Shown here: piece after piece, positions 52,997-62,651 of the stretch
How positions within the stretch are numbered: the stretch's first letter is position 1
Layout of the letters: every line of letters begins with the position of its first letter
From: an uncultured Bacillaceae bacterium
Lineage (GTDB): Bacteria; Bacillota; Bacilli; Bacillales; Bacillaceae_L
Direction: 5' to 3'
DNA: 64,000 bases
Assembly (NCBI GenBank): GCA_947497585.1
Contig: CANMHG010000010.1
Location: 1 to 64,000, forward strand
The notes under the pieces: generated by a model
The model's database searches: none
What the model saw: only the letters and a program-made list of their open reading frames with translations
Told to the model about the DNA's origin: nothing
Translations under genes and position numbers: made by a program

Positions 52997-53878
52997 CTAT
53001 GATGATGAATTTTTAGCAGCAGACAAGTCTTTAACCCATACGTTCATATCCTCAAGCTTATCGAATATATAGCAGTTATTTGCCAATCGACCTGTATACG
53101 TATAGCCAAGCTGATGAAAAGCTGCGTTCATTCCAAAAGAAAGTGCTCTGGCAATAGAGTATGAACAATAAATGCCCCTGTTTAGTAGCTCTTCTTCTAA
53201 TCTCTTTAAAAGAAGCTTCATTAAGCCCAATTTACGAAACTCCGGGAGTGTTGCGCAATCAGTTAGTTCGGCATTATGATACGTGAAATTCATCTCTGCA
53301 GACGCAGCACTAATAAGCTGTTCCTTCTCGTCTAAAACCACAAAGAAAACAGTATCTTGCTGCATGACTTCTTTTATATAATCTGGATTGTTAAGAGGTG
53401 TAGGATAAATTTCAAACACCTTTGAATAGAGAGTTGCAAGCTGATCTGCATCACTTTCTGTGGCCTGGCGGAGTGTGAGTTTTTTAGGAATAGAAAATCT
53501 AGGGGTTGGTTTATCTAAAGCTAATACTTTTTTTAAGATTTCATCTTCTTTTACCCACTTATCACTGTTCCGACGAGTTGGTTCATAATACTTGGTCATG
53601 GCAATTGCATCATTGCCATTAAAATATCGTTTAAAGACGGCTTCCAAAATAAACCCTTCCTGAAGGAAAAAAGGGACATCCTCAAAACGTGTTTTAACAA
53701 TTGCTTTTGCATTTTTATTTTCTAGACACATATCATCAATAAAATCAGTAATACTCTTAATGTTTCCACGGTAATCCTCTACTTTAAGACGTTGATTAAA
53801 ATGATCCTTTGTGATCTTCAGATGTAGATTTTCTTTATTTATCTCTTCTTGTTCCGAAAAAATATAATCGGTTGTCAT
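52997..53878 (-). CDS. ablB: beta-lysine N-acetyltransferase AblB/YodP
   Basis: A 293-residue protein. The C-terminal half is a GNAT domain (LRQATESDADQLATLYSKVF; ATLPEFRKLGLMKLLLKRLE; AFHQLGYTYTGRLANNC); the N-terminal half matches the putative beta-lysine acetylase family (DVPFFLQEGFILEAVFKRYF then NGNDAIAMTKYYE). With KamA it makes the osmolyte N-epsilon-acetyl-beta-lysine in some bacteria and archaea. GGGGGGA precedes ATG. Confidence 0.92.
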   Translation of the reverse strand: MTTDYIFSEQEEINKENLHLKITKDHFNQRLKVEDYRGNIKSITDFIDDMCLENKNAKAIVKTRFEDVPFFLQEGFILEAVFKRYFNGNDAIAMTKYYEPTRRNSDKWVKEDEILKKVLALDKPTPRFSIPKKLTLRQATESDADQLATLYSKVFEIYPTPLNNPDYIKEVMQQDTVFFVVLDEKEQLISAASAEMNFTYHNAELTDCATLPEFRKLGLMKLLLKRLEEELLNRGIYCSYSIARALSFGMNAAFHQLGYTYTGRLANNCYIFDKLEDMNVWVKDLSAAKNSSS

Positions 53879-53969
53879 CTTATCCCCCCTCTATACACGT
53901 AAAAAATTAGAATAATAAGACTCTTCTTCATTTTAACATAAGACCAGTTATTATAGGCTAACTATAGTA

Positions 53970-54000
53970 GAAACACCTAATCTCAGGAGACTAGGTGTCA
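53970..54000 (-). terminator. hairpin after yodQ
   Basis: ACACCTAGTCTC and GAGATTAGGTGT form a stem with TTTC after it on the minus strand. It partly separates yodQRST from ablB. Confidence 0.7.
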
Positions 54001-54012
54001 TGAATACTATAT

Positions 54013-55287
54013 TCAATTGTCATTTTCGACCCCACACCAGTCAATAAGTGTTAAAGCAATTATTTCAGCATATTCAAAAAGGGTATCTAATACAATGTAT
54101 TCATTTGGGTAGTGTGCAACTTCAGTGACACCAGGTCCAAATACGACAGTTGGCATATTCCCTATCTTCGTAAATAAGCCACCATCTGTTCCCCAAGGTG
54201 ATGCTTCAATTACCGGGGCTTTCTCTTTGACTTCTTTATAAACGGTAGATAATGATTTCATTAAATCATGGCTTACATCTATTTTACCTGGTACCCATTG
54301 TGCTCCAAACCATTCAATTTTTACTGGATGCTCTACAAACCAAGAATCTTGTTTTGAGATACTCGCCATCCAACTTGCAAACTCCTCTTTAACATCTTCA
54401 AGTTTTTCATCAGGTCCAACCCCGATTCGACCTTCTAGCACGATTTGGTCAGGCACTGAAGATGGCCAAGTTCCCCCAGTCATTTTTCCAATATTAATTG
54501 GAATTGGAATAGGTATATCCTTATATAACGGGTCATTAATTTTTGCATTCCTTCTCATTTCTAGCTTTTCAATGTGTCTAATCACATGAATTGCCTTATC
54601 AATAGCACTTACACCTTGGTATCTTGTACCTCCATGAGCTGAGCGTCCTTCCACTATACAACGAAACCACATTGAGCCTTGCTGCCTAGGGAATATTTTC
54701 ATATTTGTTGGCTCAGGTATAATTACCCCATCTGCTTTATAGCCTTTAAGAATGGCTGCCAATGTACCAGCACCGCCACTTTCCTCTTCAATAACACTTT
54801 GAAAAATAACATCTCCTTTTAGTCTGATACCAGCCGAGATGATGGCTTCCATAGCTAAAAGTAATGCCACATTACCGCCCTTCATATCGGTTGAACCTCG
54901 GCCAAATACTTTTCCATCCACTTCTTCTCCTGCAAATGGATCGAATTGCCACTGTTCACGGTCTCCTTCAGGAACAACATCTATATGTCCGTTAAGTATG
55001 ATTGAACGACCAGCTCCAGATCCCTTCAAGACTCCAATTACATTCGGACTTCCTTTAAACTTTTCACGTGGAGAAACAAAGTAAGGGTGGTTTACTAACG
55101 CTGTACCACCGGGTTCCCAAATATCTATTTCAAGGCCCATTTCACGACATTTTTCAATGATGATTGCTTGTGAGCTACCTTCATGACCTTGGGTACTTTT
55201 TTCTTGGACAAGCTGTTTAAGTAATCGTGTCCCTTTTGGACGGTTATTTGAGATCCACTTTTGAATCTTCTGCCTATACTCATTCAA
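54013..55287 (-). CDS. yodQ: M20 family deacylase YodQ
   Basis: A 424-residue ArgE/DapE-type metal-dependent deacylase. NGHIDVVPEGD (His-Asp pair near residue 100), GRGSTDMKGG, SVIEEESGGAG (catalytic and metal Glu) and WGTDGGLF are in the normal order. In this operon it likely removes an acyl group from a lysine catabolite. TTG start behind GGGTGG. Confidence 0.9.
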   Translation of the reverse strand: MNEYRQKIQKWISNNRPKGTRLLKQLVQEKSTQGHEGSSQAIIIEKCREMGLEIDIWEPGGTALVNHPYFVSPREKFKGSPNVIGVLKGSGAGRSIILNGHIDVVPEGDREQWQFDPFAGEEVDGKVFGRGSTDMKGGNVALLLAMEAIISAGIRLKGDVIFQSVIEEESGGAGTLAAILKGYKADGVIIPEPTNMKIFPRQQGSMWFRCIVEGRSAHGGTRYQGVSAIDKAIHVIRHIEKLEMRRNAKINDPLYKDIPIPIPINIGKMTGGTWPSSVPDQIVLEGRIGVGPDEKLEDVKEEFASWMASISKQDSWFVEHPVKIEWFGAQWVPGKIDVSHDLMKSLSTVYKEVKEKAPVIEASPWGTDGGLFTKIGNMPTVVFGPGVTEVAHYPNEYIVLDTLFEYAEIIALTLIDWCGVENDN

Positions 55288-55337
55288 TATCCATCCACCC
55301 TTTCATATAAGATAATCAGAGGTGTTTTCCATATTTT

Positions 55338-55991
55338 TTAGTTTGGTATTTTAATAATTTGATCTGCCAAAAGCAATTTAGCGGAGGTCTTGTTAATTAC
55401 ATCTTCAACGGTATATGGCTCCATAATTTCTTTTAGTAACAAACCATTTCCAGTCACTTCAATGACAGCCATATCTGTAATAATTAAATGTACACAATTT
55501 TTGCTTGTTAAAGGAATAGAACATTCCTTTACAATTTTTGATTCACCTGATTTATTAACATGATTCATTAACACAATGACTTTTTTTGCTTTTTGGGCGA
55601 GCTCCATTGCCCCACCCATTCCAGGAACTCGCTTGCCTGGTACAATCCAATTTGCCAAATCTCCTTTTTCACTTACCTGCAATGAACCTAGAATGGTAAT
55701 GTCAATATAGCCCCTTCTAATCATCCCGAAAGCTATTGAACTATCAAAATAGGATGCACCCTCTAATATGCTTACCGGATATCCCGCTGCGTTACATAAG
55801 TTTTCATCTTCTTCTCCTTTTTGAGGAGATGCGCCAATTCCGAGTACTCCGTTTTCTGCTTGTATCATGACATGAACATCGGGTTCCAAAAAATTGGGAA
55901 CGAGTGAGGGAATTCCTATTCCGAGATTAACAATCATTCCGTTTTTTATTTCTTTAGCTGCTCGCATTGCAATACGGTCTCTTATGTTCAT
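55338..55991 (-). CDS. yodR: CoA-transferase subunit B YodR
   Basis: A 217-residue 3-oxoacid CoA-transferase beta subunit: NIRDRIAMRAAKEIKNGMIV, NLGIGIPSLVPNFL and the catalytic Glu in IQAENGVLGIG. Its ATG overlaps the yodS stop (ATGA). Together they form a heterodimer that likely activates a beta-keto acid from beta-lysine breakdown. Confidence 0.93.
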   Translation of the reverse strand: MNIRDRIAMRAAKEIKNGMIVNLGIGIPSLVPNFLEPDVHVMIQAENGVLGIGASPQKGEEDENLCNAAGYPVSILEGASYFDSSIAFGMIRRGYIDITILGSLQVSEKGDLANWIVPGKRVPGMGGAMELAQKAKKVIVLMNHVNKSGESKIVKECSIPLTSKNCVHLIITDMAVIEVTGNGLLLKEIMEPYTVEDVINKTSAKLLLADQIIKIPN

Positions 55992-56683
55992 TCCCATACC
56001 CATTGCCAGTTCACCCCATTACTTTTCACAATCATATCAACATACACACCAGGTGTTATGATTTCTTCTGGGTTTAGTTCACCTAGAGGAACAATTTCCT
56101 CAACCTCAGCAATTGTAAATTTACCAGCCATTGCTACTAATGGATTCATATTACGGGCACTCTTATCGTACACAAGGTTCCCAAAAGGATCGCTCTTTTT
56201 AGCAAAAATAATAGATACATCAGCTGTTAAAGGCTTTTCAACTAGAAACTCCTTATCATCTATAACTATTCTCTGTTTGGACTGTGAAACGATTTCATTA
56301 TCCATTCCGACATCGACTAAAACTCCACCTAACCCAACTCCACCTGCACGAATTCTTTCTGATAATGTACCTTGTGGAACAAACTCAACATCCAATTTAC
56401 CCTCTGTCATCAATTGCCCTGCTATCGGATTTGAGCCAATATGAGAAGCAATGATTTTTCTAGCACGATGATGACTTACTAACCTTCCTATTCCTATGTT
56501 TGGAAAGCCTGTGTCATTCCCGATAAGAGTTAAATTACAAACCTCTTTTTCAAGTATCCCTTCAATTAAAGAAGGAGGAGACCCAATACCACCAAAGCCT
56601 CCAAACATTAAAGTCGTTTCATTGTTTATATGTGATAATGCAGCTTCTAAGCTAGCAATCTTATTAAATGTATTTTCTACCAT
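55988..56683 (-). CDS. yodS: CoA-transferase subunit A YodS
   Basis: A 231-residue alpha subunit: TLMFGGFGGIGSPPSLIEGI, GFPNIGIGRLV and a closing ITPGVYVDMIV are typical. It is coupled to yodR by a 4-base overlap and follows yodT by 16 bp. Confidence 0.93.
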   Translation of the reverse strand: MVENTFNKIASLEAALSHINNETTLMFGGFGGIGSPPSLIEGILEKEVCNLTLIGNDTGFPNIGIGRLVSHHRARKIIASHIGSNPIAGQLMTEGKLDVEFVPQGTLSERIRAGGVGLGGVLVDVGMDNEIVSQSKQRIVIDDKEFLVEKPLTADVSIIFAKKSDPFGNLVYDKSARNMNPLVAMAGKFTIAEVEEIVPLGELNPEEIITPGVYVDMIVKSNGVNWQWVWE

Positions 56684-56699
56684 AACCGGCCCCCATTAC

Positions 56700-58052
56700 C
56701 TACGAGATTAACCCATTAACTTGTAAATCATTTTGCAGGCTACTTACAGTTTGCTCAAAAATGGCAATAAGCTCATCAACCTGTTCTTCATTTATCGTCA
56801 GTGGAGGTGCAATAAGAATTGCGTCTCCTCCAACTCCTTCAATCCCTGTTGCAGATGGATATAACAGTAATCCACTTGCTTGAGCTCTTTCTAATATCAA
56901 ATTGGTTAATGCCACCTCTCGTTTAAATGGCAGCTTATTTAGGAAATCAGAGACAAACTCAACCCCAATTAAAAGGCCTTTCCCCCTTACATCTCCTATA
57001 ATGGCATATTTCTTTTGTAAATCTGTGAGTTTAGTAACTAAATAGTTCCCCATCTCCTCAGCATTTTCTACAAGATTATTTTTTTCAATATACTGTATGA
57101 CCGAAAGTGCCACTGCGGTTGATTGTGGATTTGCACTGTACGTATGACCACTCATAATTTGTTTTGAACCCTTTAAGATTGGAGCCATTACTTTGTCACT
57201 TGCAATGGCAGCACCGATTGGGGTATATCCAGCACTCATACCCTTTCCTATTGCAAGAATATCAGGCTGCACCTGATAGTGTTCCATTGCAAACATCTTA
57301 CCCGTACGACCTAAGCCGGTCATTACCTCATCGGCTATGAATAAGATATTATTTTTATCACAAATTTCTCGAATCGTCTGATAGTACTCCTTAGGTGGAG
57401 TAATCGCACCAGCTGCGGCTCCTACAATAGGTTCAGCAATAAATGCTGCAATGTTCTCAGGTCCAATTCTTTTAATGGCTTGATCTAGTTCAGTTGCACA
57501 TTTTAATTTACAAAAGGGGTAACTCGAGTCATACGGACAACGATAACAGTATGGAGCCGAAATAGTAGGATAGTCTTCTAAAAGCTGAACAAACCTTGCT
57601 CTTCTGGCGGTATGGCCAGACATAGATAGTGCACCAATGGTAATGCCGTGATAACTCATCCATCTAGAAAGAATTTTATTTTTTGTCTTTATTCCTTGTT
57701 CCTGCCAATATTGTATGGCTATTTTCATAGCTGTTTCAGTAGCTTCTGAACCACTGTTCACGAAAAAAGTTGAATTCAAATCGCCTTGTGTGAGCTGACT
57801 CAGCTTTGTGGCAAGCTGTTCTGCAGGTTCGCTTGTGAATTGAGATCGATAGACAAAGCTGACCTTCTTAGCCTGTTCCAGCATAATATCAATAATCTCT
57901 TTTACCCCATGACCAATGCTTGCAGTTATTGCACCTGATGACCCGTCGATGTACTTTTTACCGGTTGTATCGTACAAATAAATACCATCGCCGTAGCTAA
58001 CCACGGGATAGTCTTGATCTAAAACAGGTTTGATTAAATGGGAATAATTCAT
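56700..58052 (-). CDS. yodT: class III aminotransferase YodT
   Basis: A 450-residue PLP aminotransferase. GSGAITASIGHGV near the start, FVNSGSEATETAMKIA, ADEVMTGLGRTGKMFAMEHY and ILAIGKGMSAGYTPIGAAI with the PLP-lysine (near residue 270) are visible. In the beta-lysine path it may take the terminal amine. ATG 58052 was chosen behind GGGGGGAGCGG. First gene of yodTSRQ. Confidence 0.94.
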   Translation of the reverse strand: MNYSHLIKPVLDQDYPVVSYGDGIYLYDTTGKKYIDGSSGAITASIGHGVKEIIDIMLEQAKKVSFVYRSQFTSEPAEQLATKLSQLTQGDLNSTFFVNSGSEATETAMKIAIQYWQEQGIKTKNKILSRWMSYHGITIGALSMSGHTARRARFVQLLEDYPTISAPYCYRCPYDSSYPFCKLKCATELDQAIKRIGPENIAAFIAEPIVGAAAGAITPPKEYYQTIREICDKNNILFIADEVMTGLGRTGKMFAMEHYQVQPDILAIGKGMSAGYTPIGAAIASDKVMAPILKGSKQIMSGHTYSANPQSTAVALSVIQYIEKNNLVENAEEMGNYLVTKLTDLQKKYAIIGDVRGKGLLIGVEFVSDFLNKLPFKREVALTNLILERAQASGLLLYPSATGIEGVGGDAILIAPPLTINEEQVDELIAIFEQTVSSLQNDLQVNGLIS

Positions 58053-58091
58053 TCCGCTCCCCCCAGTCAAATCACAAGGCTTTAAGTAGTT

Positions 58092-58125
58092 AGTTGTTTT
58101 GTATGCCTATAATTAATCATATGTA
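58092..58125 (-). promoter_or_regulatory. possible sigma-E promoter of yodT operon
   Basis: Minus strand CATATGATT, 12-14 bases, then CATACAAAAC, like the mother-cell sigma-E pattern. In B. subtilis this operon is transcribed in sporulation. The spacing is a little short, so this is tentative. No sigma-54 element is seen here. Confidence 0.35.
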
Positions 58126-58127
58126 GA

Positions 58128-58166
58128 AAAACCCCGATACTTTCATTTAATGAAAAAATATCGAGG
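58128..58166 (-). terminator. terminator of the flavoprotein gene
   Basis: CCTCGATATTTTT and AAAGTATCGGGG pair around CATTAAATG, then TTTTT on the minus strand. Confidence 0.75.
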
Positions 58167-58244
58167 TTGATGTGTATTTATTTATGCTTAATCTGAACTG
58201 AACTCTAAACAATACATGGGAGTTATTCGCTAGACTCCACTCGC

Positions 58245-59159
58245 TTATTTCATTTCAGATAAAATACGTTTGTGTATCCAAATCGCTGCTTGTGAGCCGT
58301 CGCCCATTGCGATGGTTACTTGTTCGGAGTGAGCTAGGATGTCTCCTGCTGCCCAGATGTTGGCTATATTTGTTTCTTTTGTTCTAGGGTTTACGTTAAT
58401 ATGTTTGTTTTCTAAACGTTCGACTCCTAGTTTTTGAGCAAGGTCTGTTTTGACTTTATTGCCACCAAAACCGATAAAACCTCTGTCACCTTCTATTGTT
58501 GTTCCATCCTTTAGCTTAACACCCTTAAAATCATGGGCTTTTGCACCTGTTATAACACTATCAATTTCTTGTTTTATATACGTGATGCCTTTTTGTTGAA
58601 TGTTGGATTTAAGTTCCTCATCTAAGTCCCTACCATCGTGATTTATATAAACAATCTGTTTTGTCCAATATGAAAGTGTTAGAGCAAGGTTAGCTCCTGT
58701 TGAACCACTTCCGAGCAATACAACTCTTTTATCTTTTACCTCATATCCATCACAATCTGGACAAACATAAATGGTTAATCCAAGGCAAGGCATAATATTA
58801 GAAATATCAGGTATTCTGTCCATCACACCAGTTGCTAATAATAATTTTTTTCCTTCATACGTCTCACCTGATTTCCCGTGCAGTATAAAATTATTAGTAG
58901 TATTCTCTGCATCCGTTACCTCATCTTCTATAAACTGTACTCCATAGCTCTCTGCCTGTAATTTCCCAAGGCTTCTTAATGTTCCTCCACTAACGCCATC
59001 AGGATAGCCAAGAATATTATGATAGCTTTTACAAATCGTAGATCTTCCATGATTTGAATCAATCACTAAAATAGTGTGATTATATCGACCGAGCTGAATG
59101 GCTGCTTGAAGCCCTGCAAATCCTCCACCTATTATGATACAGTCAAACGCTTTTGCCAT
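58245..59159 (-). CDS. thioredoxin reductase-like flavoprotein
   Basis: A 304-residue NAD(P)/FAD-dependent oxidoreductase. FAD motif IIGGGFAGLQAA near residue 10, a redox VCPDCDGYE (CxxC near 133), NADP motif LLGSGSTGANLAL near 150 and the closing IWAAGDILAH. It lacks a thioredoxin partner nearby. It may act as a bacillithiol-disulphide or ferredoxin-type reductase; the partner is unknown. Confidence 0.88.
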   Translation of the reverse strand: MAKAFDCIIIGGGFAGLQAAIQLGRYNHTILVIDSNHGRSTICKSYHNILGYPDGVSGGTLRSLGKLQAESYGVQFIEDEVTDAENTTNNFILHGKSGETYEGKKLLLATGVMDRIPDISNIMPCLGLTIYVCPDCDGYEVKDKRVVLLGSGSTGANLALTLSYWTKQIVYINHDGRDLDEELKSNIQQKGITYIKQEIDSVITGAKAHDFKGVKLKDGTTIEGDRGFIGFGGNKVKTDLAQKLGVERLENKHINVNPRTKETNIANIWAAGDILAHSEQVTIAMGDGSQAAIWIHKRILSEMK

Positions 59160-59273
59160 TTTTACACATCCTTGTCATCTTTATCATGTGTATAGGTTAT
59201 GTGTAATCTGATTAGCTATTCAAATTCAAAGAAAAATCACACGTTGATAGAAACGTGTGATTTTTTATGTTAG

Positions 59274-60281
59274 TTAAAGTATTAACTCTTTTTCATTCCA
59301 CTTCTTTAGAACCTCAGCTTCTTTTTGTGGATGTAGCCCAGCTTTCCGATCATCAACACTTATGTTTCTAGTGCGATCCCATGCTACAGTATCCTCAATA
59401 GTCACTGACAATGACCTAATCTGCAACCCATCACTAATCGCTTTTTGGATTGGAACTGTTAAAAAGCTTTTCATAGTTTCGTCTGATTCAGGAATGTATA
59501 GCGGAAGTTCCATCCAATAACCAACCTTTTGCTCCTGTAAAAAATCATTAGACACTGCAGTGAATGTAGCGTCGCTCTTTGTTGTACGTTTACATTCTTC
59601 TAAAAATTCCTTGAAACGGAGTTGTTCTTTAGGACCAGTAACGTTATAAGTCCCCACTTTCTTTTCCTCCAACAAAGTTAAAGTAAAGGCCGCTAAGTCC
59701 CTCACGTCAATGAATTGTACTGGATGATCCGAATCTGGAACCAACACATTGCCACCATTCGCAACTCTAACTGGCCAATATGTAAAGCGGTCTGTCGGAT
59801 CATTTGGACCGACGATTAATCCTGGACGTATGATAAGTGCCCCTTCCGGAAAGAAGGATTTTACTTCCTTTTCACATAATGCTTTAAGAGGGCCATATGT
59901 CTCTCCTGTTACCTCTTCGATACTTTCATCCTTAAGTGTACCTACCTCTGAGCCTTCATCGATTTCTTTTGAAAAGTCATTATAAACAGAGATACTTGAA
60001 ATAAACGCATATTGATCACATGCTGTAGATAGTAATTGAGCAGACTGTTTAACAATTCTAGGTACATAACCACACGTATCAATAACAGCATCCCATTTTC
60101 TACCTTCAAGTGCAGAAAGGTTCCCATCTCTGTCACCTACCAAATATTCTACTGAGTCTGGTAGTAGTGATGACTCAACAGTTCCACGATTAAAAATGGT
60201 TACCTCGTGCCCTCTACGTATCGCTTCGTTCACTAAATGAAGGCCTAAAAATTTTGTACCACCAATAATTAAGAGATTCAT
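59274..60281 (-). CDS. NAD-dependent epimerase/dehydratase (SDR)
   Basis: A 335-residue extended short-chain dehydrogenase. Nucleotide motif LIIGGTKFLGLHLV at the N-terminus, active-site YGPLKALCEKEV (Tyr and Lys near 148-152, as YxxxK) and RPGLIVGPNDPTDRF. A sugar nucleotide or isoflavone-reductase-like substrate is possible. A monocistronic gene. Confidence 0.9.
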   Translation of the reverse strand: MNLLIIGGTKFLGLHLVNEAIRRGHEVTIFNRGTVESSLLPDSVEYLVGDRDGNLSALEGRKWDAVIDTCGYVPRIVKQSAQLLSTACDQYAFISSISVYNDFSKEIDEGSEVGTLKDESIEEVTGETYGPLKALCEKEVKSFFPEGALIIRPGLIVGPNDPTDRFTYWPVRVANGGNVLVPDSDHPVQFIDVRDLAAFTLTLLEEKKVGTYNVTGPKEQLRFKEFLEECKRTTKSDATFTAVSNDFLQEQKVGYWMELPLYIPESDETMKSFLTVPIQKAISDGLQIRSLSVTIEDTVAWDRTRNISVDDRKAGLHPQKEAEVLKKWNEKELIL

Positions 60282-60474
60282 AGAATTCCTACTCCCTTTT
60301 TGTATTTACTCTTTAATTCTCTACTATATCTAAAAAATCCTCTCTACATCTAAAGTCTATGTTTTTGGATGAAATCCTAAGACTAAATTCATAGAAATAA
60401 ATACAACTGTTCTCTGACGAATAAAATGTCCTCTAAAACTATACTAAAAGTATCAAATTATAGGAGGAATAACA

Positions 60475-60939
60475 ATGAACGGATATTTGTATGAAACACA
60501 TGTCCTTACCAAAAATTTAGAGGAAGCAGTTAAGTTTTATCAAAAACTAGGAATGCCATTAGCTTATTTGTTAGAGGACAGAAGAGCAGCTTTCTTTTGG
60601 TTTCAGAAATCTGAAGAGAAAAAACAAATGCTTGGTGTATGGGAGGTAGCAGAAGATCAGTGGGTAGCAAGACACTTTGCCTTTCATGTTTCGTATGAGG
60701 AGATACTGGTTGCTACTGAATGGCTAAAAGAAAGAAACATTGAGCCAGTCCCCGACTTCGGGAAAGAGCCCATTGAACCACTAGTACATTGTTGGATGCC
60801 TTCTGCTTCTGTTTATTTCAAAGACCCCGACGGGAATTCACTTGAATACATTCATGTACTAGAAGGAGAATCTAAGCCGGAATTAGGCGTGATTTACCTT
60901 AGTGAGTGGGAGAATGTGTTTAGTAGTATTGTTAAATAA
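60475..60939 (+). CDS. VOC family protein
   Basis: A 154-residue VOC fold protein (LYETHVLTKNLEEAVKFYQK, FAFHVSYEEILVATEWLKER, VYFKDPDGNSLEYIHVLEGE). The H-E-H-E ligands are all present. Possible glyoxalase or thiol transferase (FosB-like); not assigned. AGGAGGAA precedes the ATG. Confidence 0.87.
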   Translation: MNGYLYETHVLTKNLEEAVKFYQKLGMPLAYLLEDRRAAFFWFQKSEEKKQMLGVWEVAEDQWVARHFAFHVSYEEILVATEWLKERNIEPVPDFGKEPIEPLVHCWMPSASVYFKDPDGNSLEYIHVLEGESKPELGVIYLSEWENVFSSIVK

Positions 60940-60977
60940 AAAATGAAAGACAAATTTTTGTAAGGAGAAATTCAAAT

Positions 60978-61205
60978 TGTCCTTCATTAACAGTATGAAG
61001 GACAAAACTTCTTACATCGAATGACAAACTGTCCTTCATCAACAGTATGAAGGACAAAACCTCGTCAGGTGAATGTCAAACTGTCCTTCATCAATAGTAT
61101 GAAGGACAAAACCTCGTCAGGTGAATGTCAAACTGTCCTTCATCAATAGTATGAAGGACAAAACCTCGTCAAGTGAATGTAAAACTGTCCTTCATCAACA
61201 AAAAT
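60978..61205. repeat. 52-bp tandem repeat with a palindrome in each unit
   Basis: TGTCCTTCAT and ATGAAGGACA arms, spaced by 7 bases, recur at 60978, 61030, 61082, 61134 and (half) 61186, exactly 52 bp apart. The linker is AAACCTCGTCAGGTGAATG with slight change. No gene in it. Confidence 0.92.
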
Positions 61206-61240
61206 AACGAAGCTGATCTCACAATCAGCTTCGTTATAAT
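61206..61240 (-). terminator. terminator of bioB
   Basis: AACGAAGCTGAT and ATCAGCTTCGTT form a perfect stem. Confidence 0.9.
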
Positions 61241-61244
61241 ATAC

Positions 61245-62246
61245 CTATACTCCTACTCTATCTTCACTATTTACATAATCAATCTCAAATCCTAAATCCT
61301 CAAGCATCTTATGATCTGCAGTACTTTCCTGACCCGAAGTAGTTAAATAATCACCCACAAAGATTGAATTAGCTGCATATAAGCCAAGTGGCTGTAAGCT
61401 TCTTAAATTAACCTCACGACCACCAGATATTCTAATTTCCTTCGTTGGATTAATAAAGCGGAATAATGCGAGTACTTTCAAACAATAGCGAGGGTCAAGT
61501 TCATTCACACCCTCTAACAAAGTTCCATCAATGGCATGAAGAAAATTCACAGGTATTGAATCAGCATCAAGTACTTTTAAATTTCTTGCCATATTCACAA
61601 CATCTTCTTTCGTTTCTCTCATTCCAACAATAACACCAGAACATGGAGAAATTCCCGCTTCTTTTGCAATGTTTACCGTATTTACGCGATCATCATATGT
61701 ATGTGACGTCGTTATATCTGAATGATGTTCTTTTGAAGTATTGATATTGTGATTATAACGATCTACTCCAGCCTCTTTTAATCTAAATGCTTGTTCTGGC
61801 TTTAATATCCCTAGACAGGCGCAGACCTTCAACCCATACTTTTCTTTTATTTCTTCAACAGCAGAAACAACATGGTCTACTTCTTTATCGCTTGGCCCTC
61901 TTCCACTCGCTACAATGCAATATGTACCTACTTTTAAGTTGTAAGCTGCTTCAGCCCCTTTTAATATATTCTCTTTATCTACCATTCTATATTTTTCAAT
62001 TGGTGCAGTCGAAATAGACGATTGTGAACAATAGCCACAGTTTTCAGGACATAATCCCGACTTAGTGTTTATAATCATATTTAATTTTACTTTGTTACCG
62101 TAATAGTGTTTACGAATTTGGTATGCTCCGTTTAATAACAGCAAAAGCTCCTCATCTGGGCAATTCAAAATGGATAATGCTTGTTGATCTGAAATCTCTT
62201 TACCTGCGATCACATCATTTGCAAGTTCTAACCAATTCACCTTCAT
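61245..62246 (-). CDS. bioB: biotin synthase BioB
   Basis: A 333-residue radical-SAM enzyme converting dethiobiotin to biotin. The motif LCPENCGYCSQSS (CxxxCxxC near residues 66-73) and later VNFLHAIDGTLLEGV and RISGGREVNLRSLQPL are characteristic. AAAAGGGG precedes the ATG. The rest of the biotin operon is absent from the window, so it seems to be an isolated copy. Confidence 0.96.
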   Translation of the reverse strand: MKVNWLELANDVIAGKEISDQQALSILNCPDEELLLLLNGAYQIRKHYYGNKVKLNMIINTKSGLCPENCGYCSQSSISTAPIEKYRMVDKENILKGAEAAYNLKVGTYCIVASGRGPSDKEVDHVVSAVEEIKEKYGLKVCACLGILKPEQAFRLKEAGVDRYNHNINTSKEHHSDITTSHTYDDRVNTVNIAKEAGISPCSGVIVGMRETKEDVVNMARNLKVLDADSIPVNFLHAIDGTLLEGVNELDPRYCLKVLALFRFINPTKEIRISGGREVNLRSLQPLGLYAANSIFVGDYLTTSGQESTADHKMLEDLGFEIDYVNSEDRVGV

Positions 62247-62383
62247 ATTTCTTACCCCTTTTTGGAATTATTTTCTTATTAATGGTAGTTTAGGTTACTT
62301 TATATGTCAACCATTCCAGGAAATTAGTTTACTATTATAAAACTAATCTCATGTGGGTGTCTTATTTAGACAGAAAAATAAAA

Positions 62384-62414
62384 ACTCGATAATCACAACG
62401 ATTATCGAGTTTCA
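62384..62414 (-). terminator. terminator of the YjcZ-like gene
   Basis: AAACTCGATAATC and GATTATCGAGTTT pair around GTTGT, then TTTT. Confidence 0.9.
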
Positions 62415-62426
62415 AACTTTTTAAAG

Positions 62427-62552
62427 TTATCTTATATAAGAAGCTCCGACAATGATTAATAGTATAAACAGAACAACAATTAACACGAAGCTATTATTGT
62501 ACCCATATCCACCGTAGCCATAACCGCAGTAATCATGATATCCATAATGCAT
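62427..62552 (-). CDS. YjcZ-family sporulation peptide, 41 aa
   Basis: A 41-residue peptide: Gly/Tyr/His-rich head [20 protein letters not shown] then one membrane helix [19 protein letters not shown]. This matches the YjcZ/SscA small sporulation protein family. AAAAGGGGATG lies before ATG 62552. Confidence 0.88.
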   Translation of the reverse strand: MHYGYHDYCGYGYGGYGYNNSFVLIVVLFILLIIVGASYIR

Positions 62553-62651
62553 ATCAAAACATCCCCTTTTTTAATGTTTATTACACTTATAAGTTATGTA
62601 CCTATTGGGTACTCCGTATGTGCAAATGCCTATTTGCCTAAAAAAATATGG

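Noticed and set aside
60978..61205. CRISPR array
   Set aside because: The units are continuous 52-bp copies with no variable spacers and no cas genes; the same is true of the repeat at 1-345.
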